Shown piece after piece: positions 27,684 to 37,800 of a DNA stretch of 64,000 nt. This stretch comes from Mesostigma viride (taxonomy: Eukaryota; Streptophyta; Mesostigmatophyceae; Mesostigmatales; Mesostigmataceae), in assembly GCA_009746045.1 (NCBI GenBank), contig RPFO01000670.1, positions 62,001 through 126,000 of the forward strand, in the 5' to 3' direction. The position numbers and the translations under genes were made by a program. The number at the start of each line of letters is the position of its first letter. The first letter of the stretch is position 1. The notes below the pieces were generated by a model. That model was given only the letters and a program-made list of their open reading frames with translations, did not search any database and was not told the DNA's origin.

Positions 27684-27985
27684 TTCAACTTGCGCTCCCG
27701 TGGGGGAGTCACAGAGCATTAACCCTGATGGATGGATGGATGGGTGTATGCAATCCTACCGGTATAGTAGTATTCTATCTAGTTACAAACAATCCTATGG
27801 TCTATTATCTAGAGTGTGCCAGACACCATAGGGGTCTTGCCTAGCATGCTTCCCGCGCTTGCAAACACGCGGCTTCCCCACTGGGGGGGGCCGGTCATTG
27901 TGCTCTATAACCTGAGCCCGAAGCATTTATGGAACCTGCTACGTGGCATGTCCCTAGGTTAGGTTAGTTAGTTAAGGCATTAGAT
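27684..27985 (-). mobile_element. RTE-clade retrotransposon, 3'-terminal fragment (family C')
   Basis: Read on the minus strand, this matches the 54693-54985 copy: a stretch of the C-terminal codons (CCCCCC..GTGGGGAAG..CGCGTGT), then a GATG-rich 3' UTR, then the terminal hairpin CTCCCCCACGGGAG and a TTAA-type tail. It is heavily 5'-truncated and carries no RT motifs. The GATGGATGGATG run at 27728-27742 is part of this 3' UTR; the + strand copy has the complementary CATCCATCCATC. Confidence 0.65.
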
Positions 27986-27989
27986 AGAT

Positions 27990-28676
27990 ACGAGGCACCA
28001 CCCCACCATTGCCCCTTCACAACGGGGTGTGGCAAGGTTGTGTCCTCTCCCCATATCTGTTCATTATTGTCGTGGATCATGTCATGCGCCAGGCACGTGC
28101 GCGCTTTGCCGCTTCGGGCCTGGGTTCGAGCCTGGCTTGGACATCCTTAACGAGCGCAACCAGGTCGGCGGTGGCCGGCCCTGTTTACCGCCTGTCCGAC
28201 CTGATTTATGCGGATGATGCCACCCTCATCGAGCGCCCCGAGCACAATAAGTGACCTGACTGGACTGTCTGGGCTTGGAGGCGCGGGCGGTGGGGCTGTA
28301 GATTAGCGTCGAAACAGGGGCGATGGTGATTGGTGCTACCCGGCCAGTCGCCCGCCACCCCGGCGGCTGCTCGAAGGGACTGATGAGGTACCGTTCAGTG
28401 ACCGCTTCAAACTGCTGGGGAGCATGCTCCCTGACACGGCAGACGATGTGGACATCCGCATCGGCCTGGCCTGGGCCAGGCTCCGCTCGCTCAAGCGACC
28501 CACTCGCACTCGAAGGACCTGGGCCAGGACCGCAAGAGCGTGCTCTTCAAGGTCCTGGTCCTTACGGTGCTCACCTACGGCGCTGAGGCATGGACGCTCA
28601 CAGACAAGCTGGTCACCCGGCTGAATGGCACGGTATACAGGATCGATGCTCCGACAGGTCCTGAATGTTGGGTTTT
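27990..28676 (+). pseudogene. RTE-clade reverse transcriptase fragment (copy A1)
   Basis: The reading contains RT motif B (GVWQGCVLSPYLFIIVVDHV), motif C (LIYADDATLIERPE), and farther on DTADDVDIRIGLAWARL and RMLRQVLNVGF of the C-terminal region. It is broken by stops and frame changes (a TGA after the YADD block) and is truncated at both ends. RTE-type C-terminal motifs (thumb followed by an LTYGAE..TL box) assign it to the same family as the copies at 31025, 32156, 44975 and 50270. It cannot encode an active enzyme. Confidence 0.85.
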
Positions 28677-28679
28677 CTA

Positions 28680-30780
28680 TGCATACATGTTAATAATATA
28701 ATTACTTACAGCAGAGTGAAATCACTCAAACCAAAGCAAACGCCCAGCTATAAACCTATATACAGAGCCATGTCAAAGCTCTATACTACGGTAACGGACC
28801 AATGGAAACGCCTAACGGGAGGAACCTAATAGCCCTGCTGCACCGCAAAATCAGCCCGCGTACGGCGGAGCATGATGTCAGCCATGGCCCGAGTCAGCGC
28901 CACCGACAAGCGCTGACGCCAATATGACGTCCAGGTCCGCGCCGACCATGGGGCCCGCTGGCCCTCCAGGTCCAGCCGGTCCTCCCGGAGCCGGCAACAC
29001 TCCTTGAAGAAGGCGGAGGTCAGGGGCCCCATGGCCCCAAACTCCTCCAGGACAAAGGGCACCACACGATGGTGCCCGACGTCGCCGTAGGCCAGGAGCT
29101 TGGCCCGCTCCGCCCGGTCTGCCGTGTAACCTGCCGTGAGGGAGGCCCCAGCCACGTGGCTAAGAGCCAAGGGCCGCGCCACCGAAACGTCGATAAGCAG
29201 ATGCCGGCCACCCCCCTCAAAGTCCAGCACCACGATGTCAGGCCGGTGGTTGGGGGAATAGAAGGCAGCGCCATCCGCATCCTCGGACCGGATGGTCGCG
29301 TGGGGGAAAACCGACCGAAGCATGGCGAGCACCACCGTCAGGAGGACAGTGTGCAAATACAAATACCAATTCTGATTCTGTTGGCCCCCCATGCAGGAAA
29401 GGTAGTGAGTCCCCGTGGGATCCAGCGGCTGCCCACAGCTACCACAAGGCCGCCCGGCCGGAACAAGAGGCTGCGGGGCAAATAGCTGGTGCCGGAGCAC
29501 CACCGAGTAGTGGCTGGGAGCCAAGGCGAATGGGGGGGCCATGGGAAGAGCACGAAGGTACGCCGAGCCCACACTCCGCAAGGAAAGCGAGAACAGCCAC
29601 GCACGTCCCTGGGCGTTGAGGTCCGCGAAAAGAGCAATCCAATCAGCCGTGTGCAGAATACCCGCGTAGGTTTTCTGGTATTTATCGATGACGCGAGCAG
29701 GGAATGCGGCGGGAGATTGAACGGAGGCGACCGAGGGAGTGCCGCGAGGGAGGTGGCGCTGTACCGCCTGAGCGGCACGGACGGGAGAACAGGCCTGCTG
29801 GATCTCAGCATAGGCCTCCTGGATGGCGGTGACGAAGGGCAAAGGGCTGCTGGGGTCCAGGAGGTCAGGCGCTGCCGTTGCCAAAAGGGGCAGGACGGCC
29901 GGCAGCTTTCCGCCCACGACTGAGCGACGGAGCCCAAAAATGAGCACTGCTGCCAGGGCCCGGCCAGCCGGGCGGCACGAGTCAGACCACAGCCACCCAT
30001 CCGTGCAGGCAGGGAGGCAATGCGAATAGCATGTGGCGGGAGGTCGGGGCCCGGGACCAGCTGCGCCAAGGCCGACTGGATGCGTTCGTCGTGGCCCTCG
30101 GCGGCCAGCCGGACCTGCGCCGGAAGAGCGCCCCGGAGCCAGTGAACGACGCGAGGGTGAGCGCAAAACCACAGAAGCAGACCCTTGGTCTGCGAATCAT
30201 GAACTAGGCGCGCAATCAATGGCAGTACCTCAGTGCGTGCCTCGAGGGCGGCCCGCAGAGCATCGATGACAAACGCGGGGTCGCCAACCGGAACGCCGAG
30301 GACATCCAACCCATGGAGGCGCTCGTCCTGGCCCAAGAGCTGGGGCGGAAAGCCGGAGCAATCACCTTGGGGCGAGTACACCGCGCACTTGGCCAGGGTC
30401 AACTGGAGGTTGATGTCGGCCACCGCGGTCTGCAGTGCCAGCAGAGCCGCGGTGGTGTCCGGCACAGGGCCCAGAAGGTAGATATCATCCAAGTAGGCCT
30501 GAATAGCGACCGCCGGGTGGGCAGCATGGACCGCTTGGAGGCAACCCTGGAGGGGGGCGGCAAAGTACAGGGGTCCCAGGGGGTCCCCTTGCTGGGTGCC
30601 CGACCGCGACAGCAGGCCGCCGCAAGTGCCGTCCTCCATGATGTGAACCAGTTGGCCGGGCTGGCCGTAGCACACGGCTGTCCAAGCGTACAAGTCCTCG
30701 AAGGACTCCATGACGGCCGCAAACATGCTGGCGCGGGACAGACTGTTGAACGCGTTGTGGCAGTCGACCTTATATTTTGC
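28680..30780 (-). mobile_element. Non-LTR retrotransposon with restriction-like endonuclease, 5'-truncated
   Basis: The insertion starts just before RT motif A and runs through the RT, a cysteine/histidine cluster, a PD-(D/E)XK-like endonuclease and a 3' UTR of about 145 nt. It lies between plus-strand RTE copy A1 and a small minus-strand RTE fragment at 30781-30845. The domain order (RT, then CCHC-like knuckle, then RLE) is that of R2/R4/NeSL-type elements, which often insert at specific sites; no target-site duplication was found here. A degenerate relative lies at 33177-33720 on the other strand. Confidence 0.8.
28826..30770 (-). pseudogene. Reverse transcriptase / RLE endonuclease polyprotein, frameshifted
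   Basis: The N-terminal frame (to about 29960) carries motif A (DCHNAFNSLSR), motif B (GTQQGDPLGPLYFA) and motif C (YLDDIYLLG), then thumb-like sequence ending MGGCGLTRAARLAG. The sequence then continues in another frame (open from 30172 to the stop at 28826) with a knuckle (CGSCGQP..GTHYLSC) and an endonuclease core (NHRPDIVVLDF then LLIDVSVARP). One frameshift near 29950-29990 separates the two halves. The RT N-terminus (fingers, motifs 0-2) is missing. The length of the surviving ORFs suggests a recent insertion, but the element is dead as it stands. Confidence 0.85.
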
Positions 30781-31024
30781 ATATATGTGAGGACCAGGAC
30801 CTTGTTGAAGAGCACTTGCTTGCGGTCCTCACCCAGACCGAGTGTTAATTAATTAATTCTTTCCGTGGTAAAAAGACACCCGACTGCGTGGATCGACGGC
30901 TGCACGACGGAAAAACAAAAAAAGAAGATCCAGGGACCCGGCCTGTACTTGTCTCCCAACATACGATCCAGGGTAATTTCAAAATGCGCCCAGGAAAAGA
31001 ATTGGGTATGCATTACAAACTAAC
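30781..31024 (-). mobile_element. Small RTE fragment and TTAA run
   Basis: On the minus strand, 30781-30835 reads like the DRKQVLFNKVLVLTYM segment of RTE family A, the region just before the LTYGAE box in other copies. It is followed on the plus strand by TTAATTAATTAATTC at 30845-30859. The rest (30860-31012) holds nothing I can identify. TTACAAACTAAC at 31013-31024 is the left target-site duplication of the next element. Confidence 0.5.
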
Positions 31025-31870
31025 TCGACGGGACGGAGGTCCCGTTCCGCGACCGCTTCAAGCTGTTGGGGAGCTGGCTTCCTGACACCGCCGACGATGT
31101 GGACACCCGCATCGGCCTTGCCTGGGCCAAGCTCCGTTCGCTCACACCCTACTGGCGCTCGAAGGGCCTGGGCGGGCACCGCAAGCGCATGCTCTTCAAG
31201 GTCCTCGTCCTCACGGTGCTCACGTATGGCGCCGAGGCGTGGACCCTCCCACCCAAACTGGCAGCTACTTAGACGGCACGGTTTACAGGATGCTCCGCCA
31301 GGTCCTTAACGTAGGTTTTTCCGAGCGTCCGTCGTCAGAATCTTTGTATCATGGCATGCCTCGTGTTTCGGACGAGATTAGGCAGCGTAGGATAGCATTT
31401 GTAGGACACCTTGCCCGCACCAGCCAGGTCGACACCACCCTTGGTCTGGCCGGCCCCCAGCGGCTTGGCCAGCCAGGGCGGCACATTCTGACCTGGCCTG
31501 GCCCCGAGGACATTCCCAAAAGGGTAGGGAAACCTGTCACGAACTACGTTCAGATGTTGCTGGACGACCTAGTGGTCCCAGCCCAGTTTGAGCACCGCAT
31601 CCACTCTCTCTCCCGTCTTTGGACTGCCATGCAGGAAAAGACGCGGTGGAAGAAGATTGTCAAGGCGCACACGCCCGACCCTAGCTGTGGGCAAGCCACC
31701 TCCCCCCAAGCGGACGGGAGGCGTTTTGATGAGTAGTGTAGTTAGGATTTTCTAGTAGATAGCTTAGAGTTAGGATAGTTCGATCACGCGGCTTCCTCCA
31801 CCCCATCATCCATCATGGAATATGTGCTACATGACCTCCCCACGGAGGCATGTTATAATTTAATTTAATT
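31025..31870 (+). mobile_element. RTE-clade retrotransposon copy A2, 5'-truncated, with 12-bp TSD
   Basis: Direct repeats TTACAAACTAAC at 31013-31024 and 31871-31882 flank the element exactly. Inside, the C-terminal third of the RT polypeptide is readable in two frames: FRDRFKLLGSWLPDTADDVD, VLTYGAEAWTL, then DGTVYRMLRQVLNVGF, RQRRIAFVGHLARTSQVDT and GQPGRHILTWPGPEDIP, stopping at about 31736. A stop and frame change fall after the LTYGAE box (TAG at 31270). The 3' UTR ends in the hairpin CTCCCCACGGAG and a TAATTT-type tail. It is a typical 5'-truncated product of target-primed reverse transcription. Confidence 0.93.
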
Positions 31871-31882
31871 TAATTTTACAAA

Positions 31883-32144
31883 CTAACAATGCGGACGGTG
31901 TAATAATGCACAAATAATGCGATTAGTAGGTACAAGCGATTGATATCCGGCCAACAACCATTGCATGCTCACCCAGGCACGCGCGCACATCCGACTAGCT
32001 CAATATATGGTCATGCTAGTTTCCAGTCTGATGCTCGTACCGCGTACGTGCATGTTTAGATTCCTGGAGTTAGGCGTATCAGGAATTCCTGCAAAGTGCA
32101 ATAAACAGGTTGGATATGCATAGTTGCCACTTTTGAACATATAC
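31883..32144. other. Spacer between two RTE copies
   Basis: I see no gene, repeat or known element here. It is the pre-insertion sequence between the right duplication of copy A2 and the left duplication of copy A3. Confidence 0.4.
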
Positions 32145-32155
32145 ATACCGCTCTC

Positions 32156-33165
32156 TGGGCCTGAAGATGAGAGTCAAAACAGAGGCGATGGCGTTTCAAT
32201 GGTGTGTCACTAGTCGCCTCGCCACCCCTCCTGCTCCTGGACGGGTCCGCGGCCGCACCCTACTGTGAACACTTCAACCCAGTAATTGCCAGGGAGGCAT
32301 GCTCGGCCTACTAACACTGCCGACGACGTGGACAACCGTATTGAACTCGGGCCTGCGCCAGGCTTGGGACGCTCAACGCACGCGAAGGACCTCGGCGAGG
32401 ATAGAAAGCGTGTGCCCTTCAAGGTCCTGCATGGCGCCCGCGCGGTTCTCACGTATGGTGCAGAGGCGTGGACGCTCATCGCTCCCGGCCCAATGATGCG
32501 CTCGCGACTGGACGGCACTGGGTCACAAGAAGGATGCTGCAGCAGGCTTTGAATGTAGGCATTTTCCACCCATCTATCCGCTCGGGTCTCTGGACACTGA
32601 GGAGTATGCCCCACCTGATCGGATTTTGACAAACTTAGATATTGTATAATAGCATTTGTAGGATCGGATCTTGCTAGAGCAAGCCAGGTGTCCAGAAGTA
32701 CCGCTAGTCCAGAAGTACCGCTCTTGGCCTGGCTGGCCCATTGCGGGTAGGCCAGCCCGGGCGGCATCTCTTGGGCTGGACCTGATGACATCCTCAAGAA
32801 GGGTGGCCCCGGCGGCCCTCACATATGGCGCACCAGCTGCTGGCAGACCTTATAGTTCCAGCCCAGTTTGATCATCACTCCCTCTCCCTCGCTTGTCCGC
32901 CAGACCGCTAGGCAGGACAAGCGGAAATGGCATACCAAGTTGTCCAGGCCCATGAGCCTGAGCCTGTGGGCAGCCCCCCCCCCCCCCAAGCGGAGGAGGC
33001 GTTAGATATAGATTGATACAGCTGTTAGACTAGATTCAACCGGCTAGCACAGATTAGATTCATGCGGCCCAGTCACCACCCACCCCCATTGATCAACTGG
33101 TCCATGGAATGTGTGCTACATGACGTACCCCCAACGGAGGCATGTTTTAAGTTAATGTAATTCAT
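32156..33165 (+). mobile_element. RTE-clade retrotransposon copy A3, degenerate, with 11-bp TSD
   Basis: ATACCGCTCTC stands at 32145-32155 and again at 33166-33176. The interior aligns with copies A1/A2 but has many stops: TADDVDNRIELG, DRKRVPFKVLHGAR, VLTYGAEAWTL and a GQPGRH-like segment are still recognisable. The 3' UTR ends near CCCCAACGGAGGCATG followed by a short T/A-rich tail. More decay than in A2 implies an older insertion. Its target lies at the edge of the endonuclease-type fragment that follows. Confidence 0.85.
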
Positions 33166-33176
33166 ATACCGCTCTC

Positions 33177-33720
33177 CTCCGGGTGCATGGTGTGTGCCTT
33201 GGTTAGATCGGTCTTTCCCCACTCCATATGATCATCAAGTGCAAGGACGCGGATGGGGCCGTCCTCTACTCACCCAACCACCGGCCCGACATTACCTTGC
33301 TCGATTACGATGGGCATGCAGGATGGCCACCTGCTTATCGATGTCTCCGTGGCTCGGCCGCGCTCTCCGGTCGTCACATCCTCCGGGCGGCTGTGGATGC
33401 CGGCGCTGCTGCCGCTGTGGCTACTGAGGTGAGCGCGACAAGTTTGCCTCCTACAGCAAAGTGGGGCCCCACCGGGATATTCCCTTAGTCCTGGAGGAGT
33501 TTGGGGCCATGGGCCCCAAGACGGTGGAGTTTTTCCATGAGTGCTGCGGCAGCGGCGGGAAGACTGCCTCGACCTCGAGGACGTCAGACTGCCCCAAGGT
33601 CTGCCTGGACATGGTCCTCGTATTGGGGTCAGCGCCTGTACGTCCCTAGCCCTCACTCGCACCGTGGCTGATGCATGTGTTATTCGATCCGCCGCATCCG
33701 AGCCGACTTTGACGCCCATG
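33177..33720 (+). pseudogene. Degenerate endonuclease domain of the RLE-type retroelement
   Basis: Readings in different frames give KDADGAVLYSPNHRPDITLL, then HLLIDVSVARP, then LVLEEFGAMGPKTVEFFHEC. These match, in order, the C-terminal part of the element at 28826-30770 (DADGAAFYSPNHRPDIVVLD.. and VLEEFGAMGP..). Frameshifts separate the segments. Copy A3 was inserted at its 5' edge. Confidence 0.8.
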
Positions 33721-34257
33721 TGCAGTCTACATCCTTCCCAGGCCCAGTGGTGGGCCGGCAGCGCTGTTGCTGTGTGTCATTGTAGCTTTGTACCTTGTGT
33801 TGGCTTTTGGGACCTTTGCATGCCTGTATCAGATTATTTTCTTTTAGGGTTCTTCCTCTTTTCGGGGCTTTCCTTTTGTTGCATGCCGCTCTCACCTCCG
33901 TAATTCATCATTGTCAATGAAATATATCCTTCCTAGTAAAATCAAACAACTATCTCCAGAGCGATGCAAGACAACATGCACAATCTTTCATAAATAAACA
34001 ATAAATAGACACACTTATTTTTTGACACAATGGCATCCATGCACCACCGTATGCATGCAGCTGACCCAACCCTACATACTACTACTGGCTGACAGAGCAC
34101 CATGCATACTATGAACCACAATACCATCTTGGACTTATCCAGCATGCATGGTTGCCAGGACGTTGTAACAAAGGCATCAACCTGCACTGACACAGGGGCT
34201 CTGTCAAACAGTCACCTAAGCAGTCAATAACTTGGCAGTTTACACGAGCTCTGGGTA
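33721..34257. other. AT-richer intergenic stretch
   Basis: I see no convincing coding region or repeat here. A TGTAA (minus strand; TTACA on the plus strand near 34239) lies just beyond the stop of the weak minus-strand frame at 34258 and could be a polyadenylation signal. Confidence 0.35.
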
Positions 34258-34521
34258 TCACAGTGCGCCAAATTCCATGTTCTCCTTGTCATATGAAGCA
34301 GGGGTTGCCCGATGGGAGAGCCGTTCCGCAAATCCAGTCGTCTCTTGTGCGCATGCACCTGGCTTCCTGATACGGAAGACAAAGCTGTCCAAGTCACGGA
34401 GTCCATGCCCCCCCCCCTTGGGTGCCTTGGCGGTGGTGGCAGCAGCGGGCTGCCGCCGGTTCTCCGTGAGCACTGCCCGCTCCGGTGTCGGTTGGGTCAT
34501 CCTGTCGGTTGCGACAAGCAA
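34258..34521 (-). CDS. Weak candidate terminal exon, function unknown
   Basis: An 87-codon minus-strand frame ends TGA at 34258. Its composition is protein-like (TPERAVLTENRRQPAAATTA, GLRDLDSFVFRIRKPG, SYDKENMEFGAL), and a TGTAA follows within about 20 nt of the stop. There is no homology I recognise and no clear upstream exon; EXO1 ends 350 nt upstream with its own TGTAA. It could be the end of a small gene, an alternative EXO1 3' exon, or chance. Confidence 0.22.
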   Translation of the reverse strand: MLVATDRMTQPTPERAVLTENRRQPAAATTAKAPKGGGHGLRDLDSFVFRIRKPGACAQETTGFAERLSHRATPASYDKENMEFGAL

Positions 34522-34754
34522 GACAGGCGCAGCAGGGCGTCATGCCATGTCAGCAACCATGCATCAGCATGGAGCCCACCCATGGCCCTGAAGCATCGGT
34601 GCTGCAGGAGGCCCCATTCGGTCTGCCCAGGTTAGGTCTTTATAGGCATCCCAGTAACAGGCTATAACAAGCCGGGACAATCGGAAAAAGTGAAGCAGAA
34701 CACACATACAAGGCATGGAGGTGATGACTGATTGAAGCAGGTTGGGGCAGCGGT

Positions 34755-34759
34755 TTACA
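34755..34759 (-). terminator. TGTAA polyadenylation signal of EXO1
   Basis: TGTAA on the minus strand lies 111 nt after the EXO1 stop. TGTAA is the usual chlorophyte polyadenylation signal. The SCAPER homologue has the same motif at a similar distance, which supports both the assignment and a green-algal origin. Confidence 0.55.
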
Positions 34760-34869
34760 ATGACCGACACTACAGGCGGAGAATGCGAGGTACAAGACAC
34801 AAAGACGATGACAGAAACCACGCGCCAGGCTGCCAGTAGGTGCCAGGGACACTTAGCCATGCCGATTGC

Positions 34870-37800
34870 TCACCGTCGCTTGGCATCGGCCTCGATGGCC
34901 GCATGTAGTCGCTGGCTGTAGGACGCAGCCCCCAGAGTGCGCGGCTTTTCGGGCAGATCATCAGCACTGCTGGCGTTGCCTGCGGTGGCTCCGGCGCATG
35001 CTCCACCTGCCTGTCCGCCCGCCCCTGTGCGTGCACGAGAGTGCGTGAACGCCGCCAGCCGGTCCAACGCGCTCGACGCCATACTGCGGTACCCATCGAC
35101 CGCAGCGCCAAGAGCGGCGTGCCTCCGAGCACCCTCACGCGCCGAAACCTGCGTCCCGAGGGCCCACGTTGGGCCACGGTGGCACGCAGCAGCAGTGAGG
35201 CAAGGAAAAGACAGGATAAGCAGCGCATGGGGGCATGAGGGTGAGACACGTGCACAATACAACAGCTGCTAGCGATACGAATACCCAACAAGGGCTGTGC
35301 AAGAGATGCGGCGGTGTCAGCAGTCAGCAACTCAGCATGGATCCGTTCCTGCAACCGATGTACAGTAATTCAAATGTCTGTTGGCAAAAAGGGTCACAGA
35401 AAGGTCCTCTCTCCCATCACTGCGTCGGGCTTCTGAATGTGCCAACAAATCGTGCCTCTATGTGAGCACGCTGCACGGACAAGAACTGGGCTGGACGCAT
35501 TTCGTATAATGTTTCTGTGCCTTTACTACGGATGATCATAAACATACCGTTGAGAGATCAACGCGGCTGGGATGACCCTTGGCTGCAAGAGAGGCCAACA
35601 GCCCACGCGGCGGAGGGCTATCCCGGCCACTGTCTTCATCCAGCGTGTCCCTCATGCCAGCATCCAGCTCGCGCGGCGACACCCGCCCAATGCCACCCTC
35701 ACCCTCCCCGTCACCGCCCTTGCTCCCTTGCCCGCCGCCCAGCCCATCCCTGCTGGCGTTGCCCCCCTCCCGTGCACCTGTGGTGCTCGCCTGCTCGCGC
35801 GCGTTTGCCAGCAGAACACGCTCCACCGCGTCCAGCGCGCGACCCACAGCAGCAGCGGGCGATGCAGCAGGGGACGGCGCACCAACCCCTGCGCCGCCAC
35901 CCCCTGGCGCTGCAAAGAAGCGGCTCACGCGCACGGGCGGTGTGGCGTCCGGCATGTCCATAACAGCTCCTCTTGCACCATCCACCCGCCCCTTGTCGCC
36001 CACGTGCCGCGCTGCGGGCCCCTCATTGGACGTTGGCGGCTCCCTCGCGGTGGCCAGGGCATCCCACTTGTCACAGGTGCCTGCAGGAGATGCGCCATCC
36101 CCTGGGCTGGCACCCCCTCCCATGTTCCCCCGTGCCCAGAAGTTGAAAGGAGTGAAGGTTTTGGCAGGCGCTGGGTACACGAATGTGTGGCCCGACCCCT
36201 CAGCCTTTCTGGCCCCTGCAGGCAGCAGAAGGGACGCACCATCAACATCGGCAGAGCTGCCGTTCGGTGTGCCAACGGCCTCGACGGCCCGCGGCGGTGT
36301 GAACGGCCGCATGGCAGGCGGCGACAGCTTGAAGTCTGCGCGATGTGCAGCCAACCCCCCGACATTCCCACGTGTCAAAGCAGAGATGTGACTTGTTGCT
36401 CCTCCAATGCCATTGCGCACACAACTTTTCAATCCCATCACCCGTCGATGACCCACAACGCACCCACGCCCTCATCCACTCACGCATCTGCCATCGCCTT
36501 CTGGCCCCCCTCTGCAGCCACCCATTCACACTACATGCACCCCACCGCACATTAGGTCTGACATACGGCCGAGCCGTCAAAAAGTAAAGGCGCAGCAAAC
36601 AGTGGGCACAGCAGAAGGGAGAAAATGACGAAGGCTGCTGGCTAATAGTGTACCCATGTGGCGACATGAATGCAGGTGACAGTCCCCGGAGGGTTCTCAA
36701 AATAGCCGCGCCTCAATACCTGCACCATGGCCTGGCCTGCCTCCACAGGGTCCACCCGCACACCCACGCATGCATGCATGTAACCACACAACATTCCCAC
36801 GTTGGGGGCGGAGCCAAGGCCATGACGGAGTCATCTGTGACCAGGTTGCATATATCCACAAGGCGGTTCCTACAAGGGCCTTGGCTCACAGCAACATACG
36901 CAAACGGGGCGGCTGGGTGCATGTGTGGGCACATGACAAGGGATAGGCCAGTGTAGAGATAAACACGCGGCAGGAGTCTCTGCAGCCAGCACAGGTCGGC
37001 ATGCGCCGCACCAGCTGGCAGCAGTGTGCACGACCACCCCCATGAGTTCAAGCTGGTGAAAGCAACTCTGGTCTATTGGCTTGCACCCCATCGCTCACCT
37101 GCGTAGTTGAACATGGTGTTCTTCTGCACAGGCAGCTGCAACACCTTGCGCTTGGCAGGCGGCAGGGGGGGAGTGGAGACAACGCCGCGAGTCTCCAGGC
37201 CAGCGTCCACCGCAGCCACCGCGCGTTTACCATTGACCGCGCAAGGGGATGCGCTGCAGGCTAGCTTGCTGGCGGCGTGGCGTTGCGCACATTCCGCATC
37301 CAGCTCCTGAGGGAGCAAGCGCGTGCGGATTGTTGGCAGGTGCACATGGGACAAGGGACAACCAATGTGTGAACGACGAGACGTGGGACAAGGGACAGCC
37401 GATGTGTGAACGACGAGACGTGGGACAAGGGACAGCCGATGTGTGAACGACGAGACGTGGGACAAGGGCCAGCCGATGTGTGAACGACGAGACGTGGGAC
37501 AAGGGACAGCCGATGTGTGAACGACGAGACGTGGGACGAGGGACAACCGATGTGTGAACGACGAGACGTGGGACAAGGGCCAGCCGATGTGTGAACGACG
37601 AGACGTGGGACAAGGGACAGCCGATGTGTGAACGACGAGACGTGGGACAAGGGACAGCCGATGTGTGAACGACGAGATGTGGGACAAGGGACAGCCGATG
37701 TGTGAACGACGAGACGTGGGACAAGGGACAGCCGATGTGTGAACGACGAGACGTGGGACAAGGGACAGCCGATGTGTGAACGACGAGACGTGGGACAAGG

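Noticed and set aside
29069-30852. Plus-strand ORFs of 138-179 codons over the RLE-type element
   Set aside because: They are antisense shadows of the RT/endonuclease frames, which carry the conserved motifs.
35572-36555. Plus-strand ORFs of 270 and 327 codons
   Set aside because: They are antisense to EXO1 exon 9, a GC-rich low-complexity exon whose borders and phases fit the gene.
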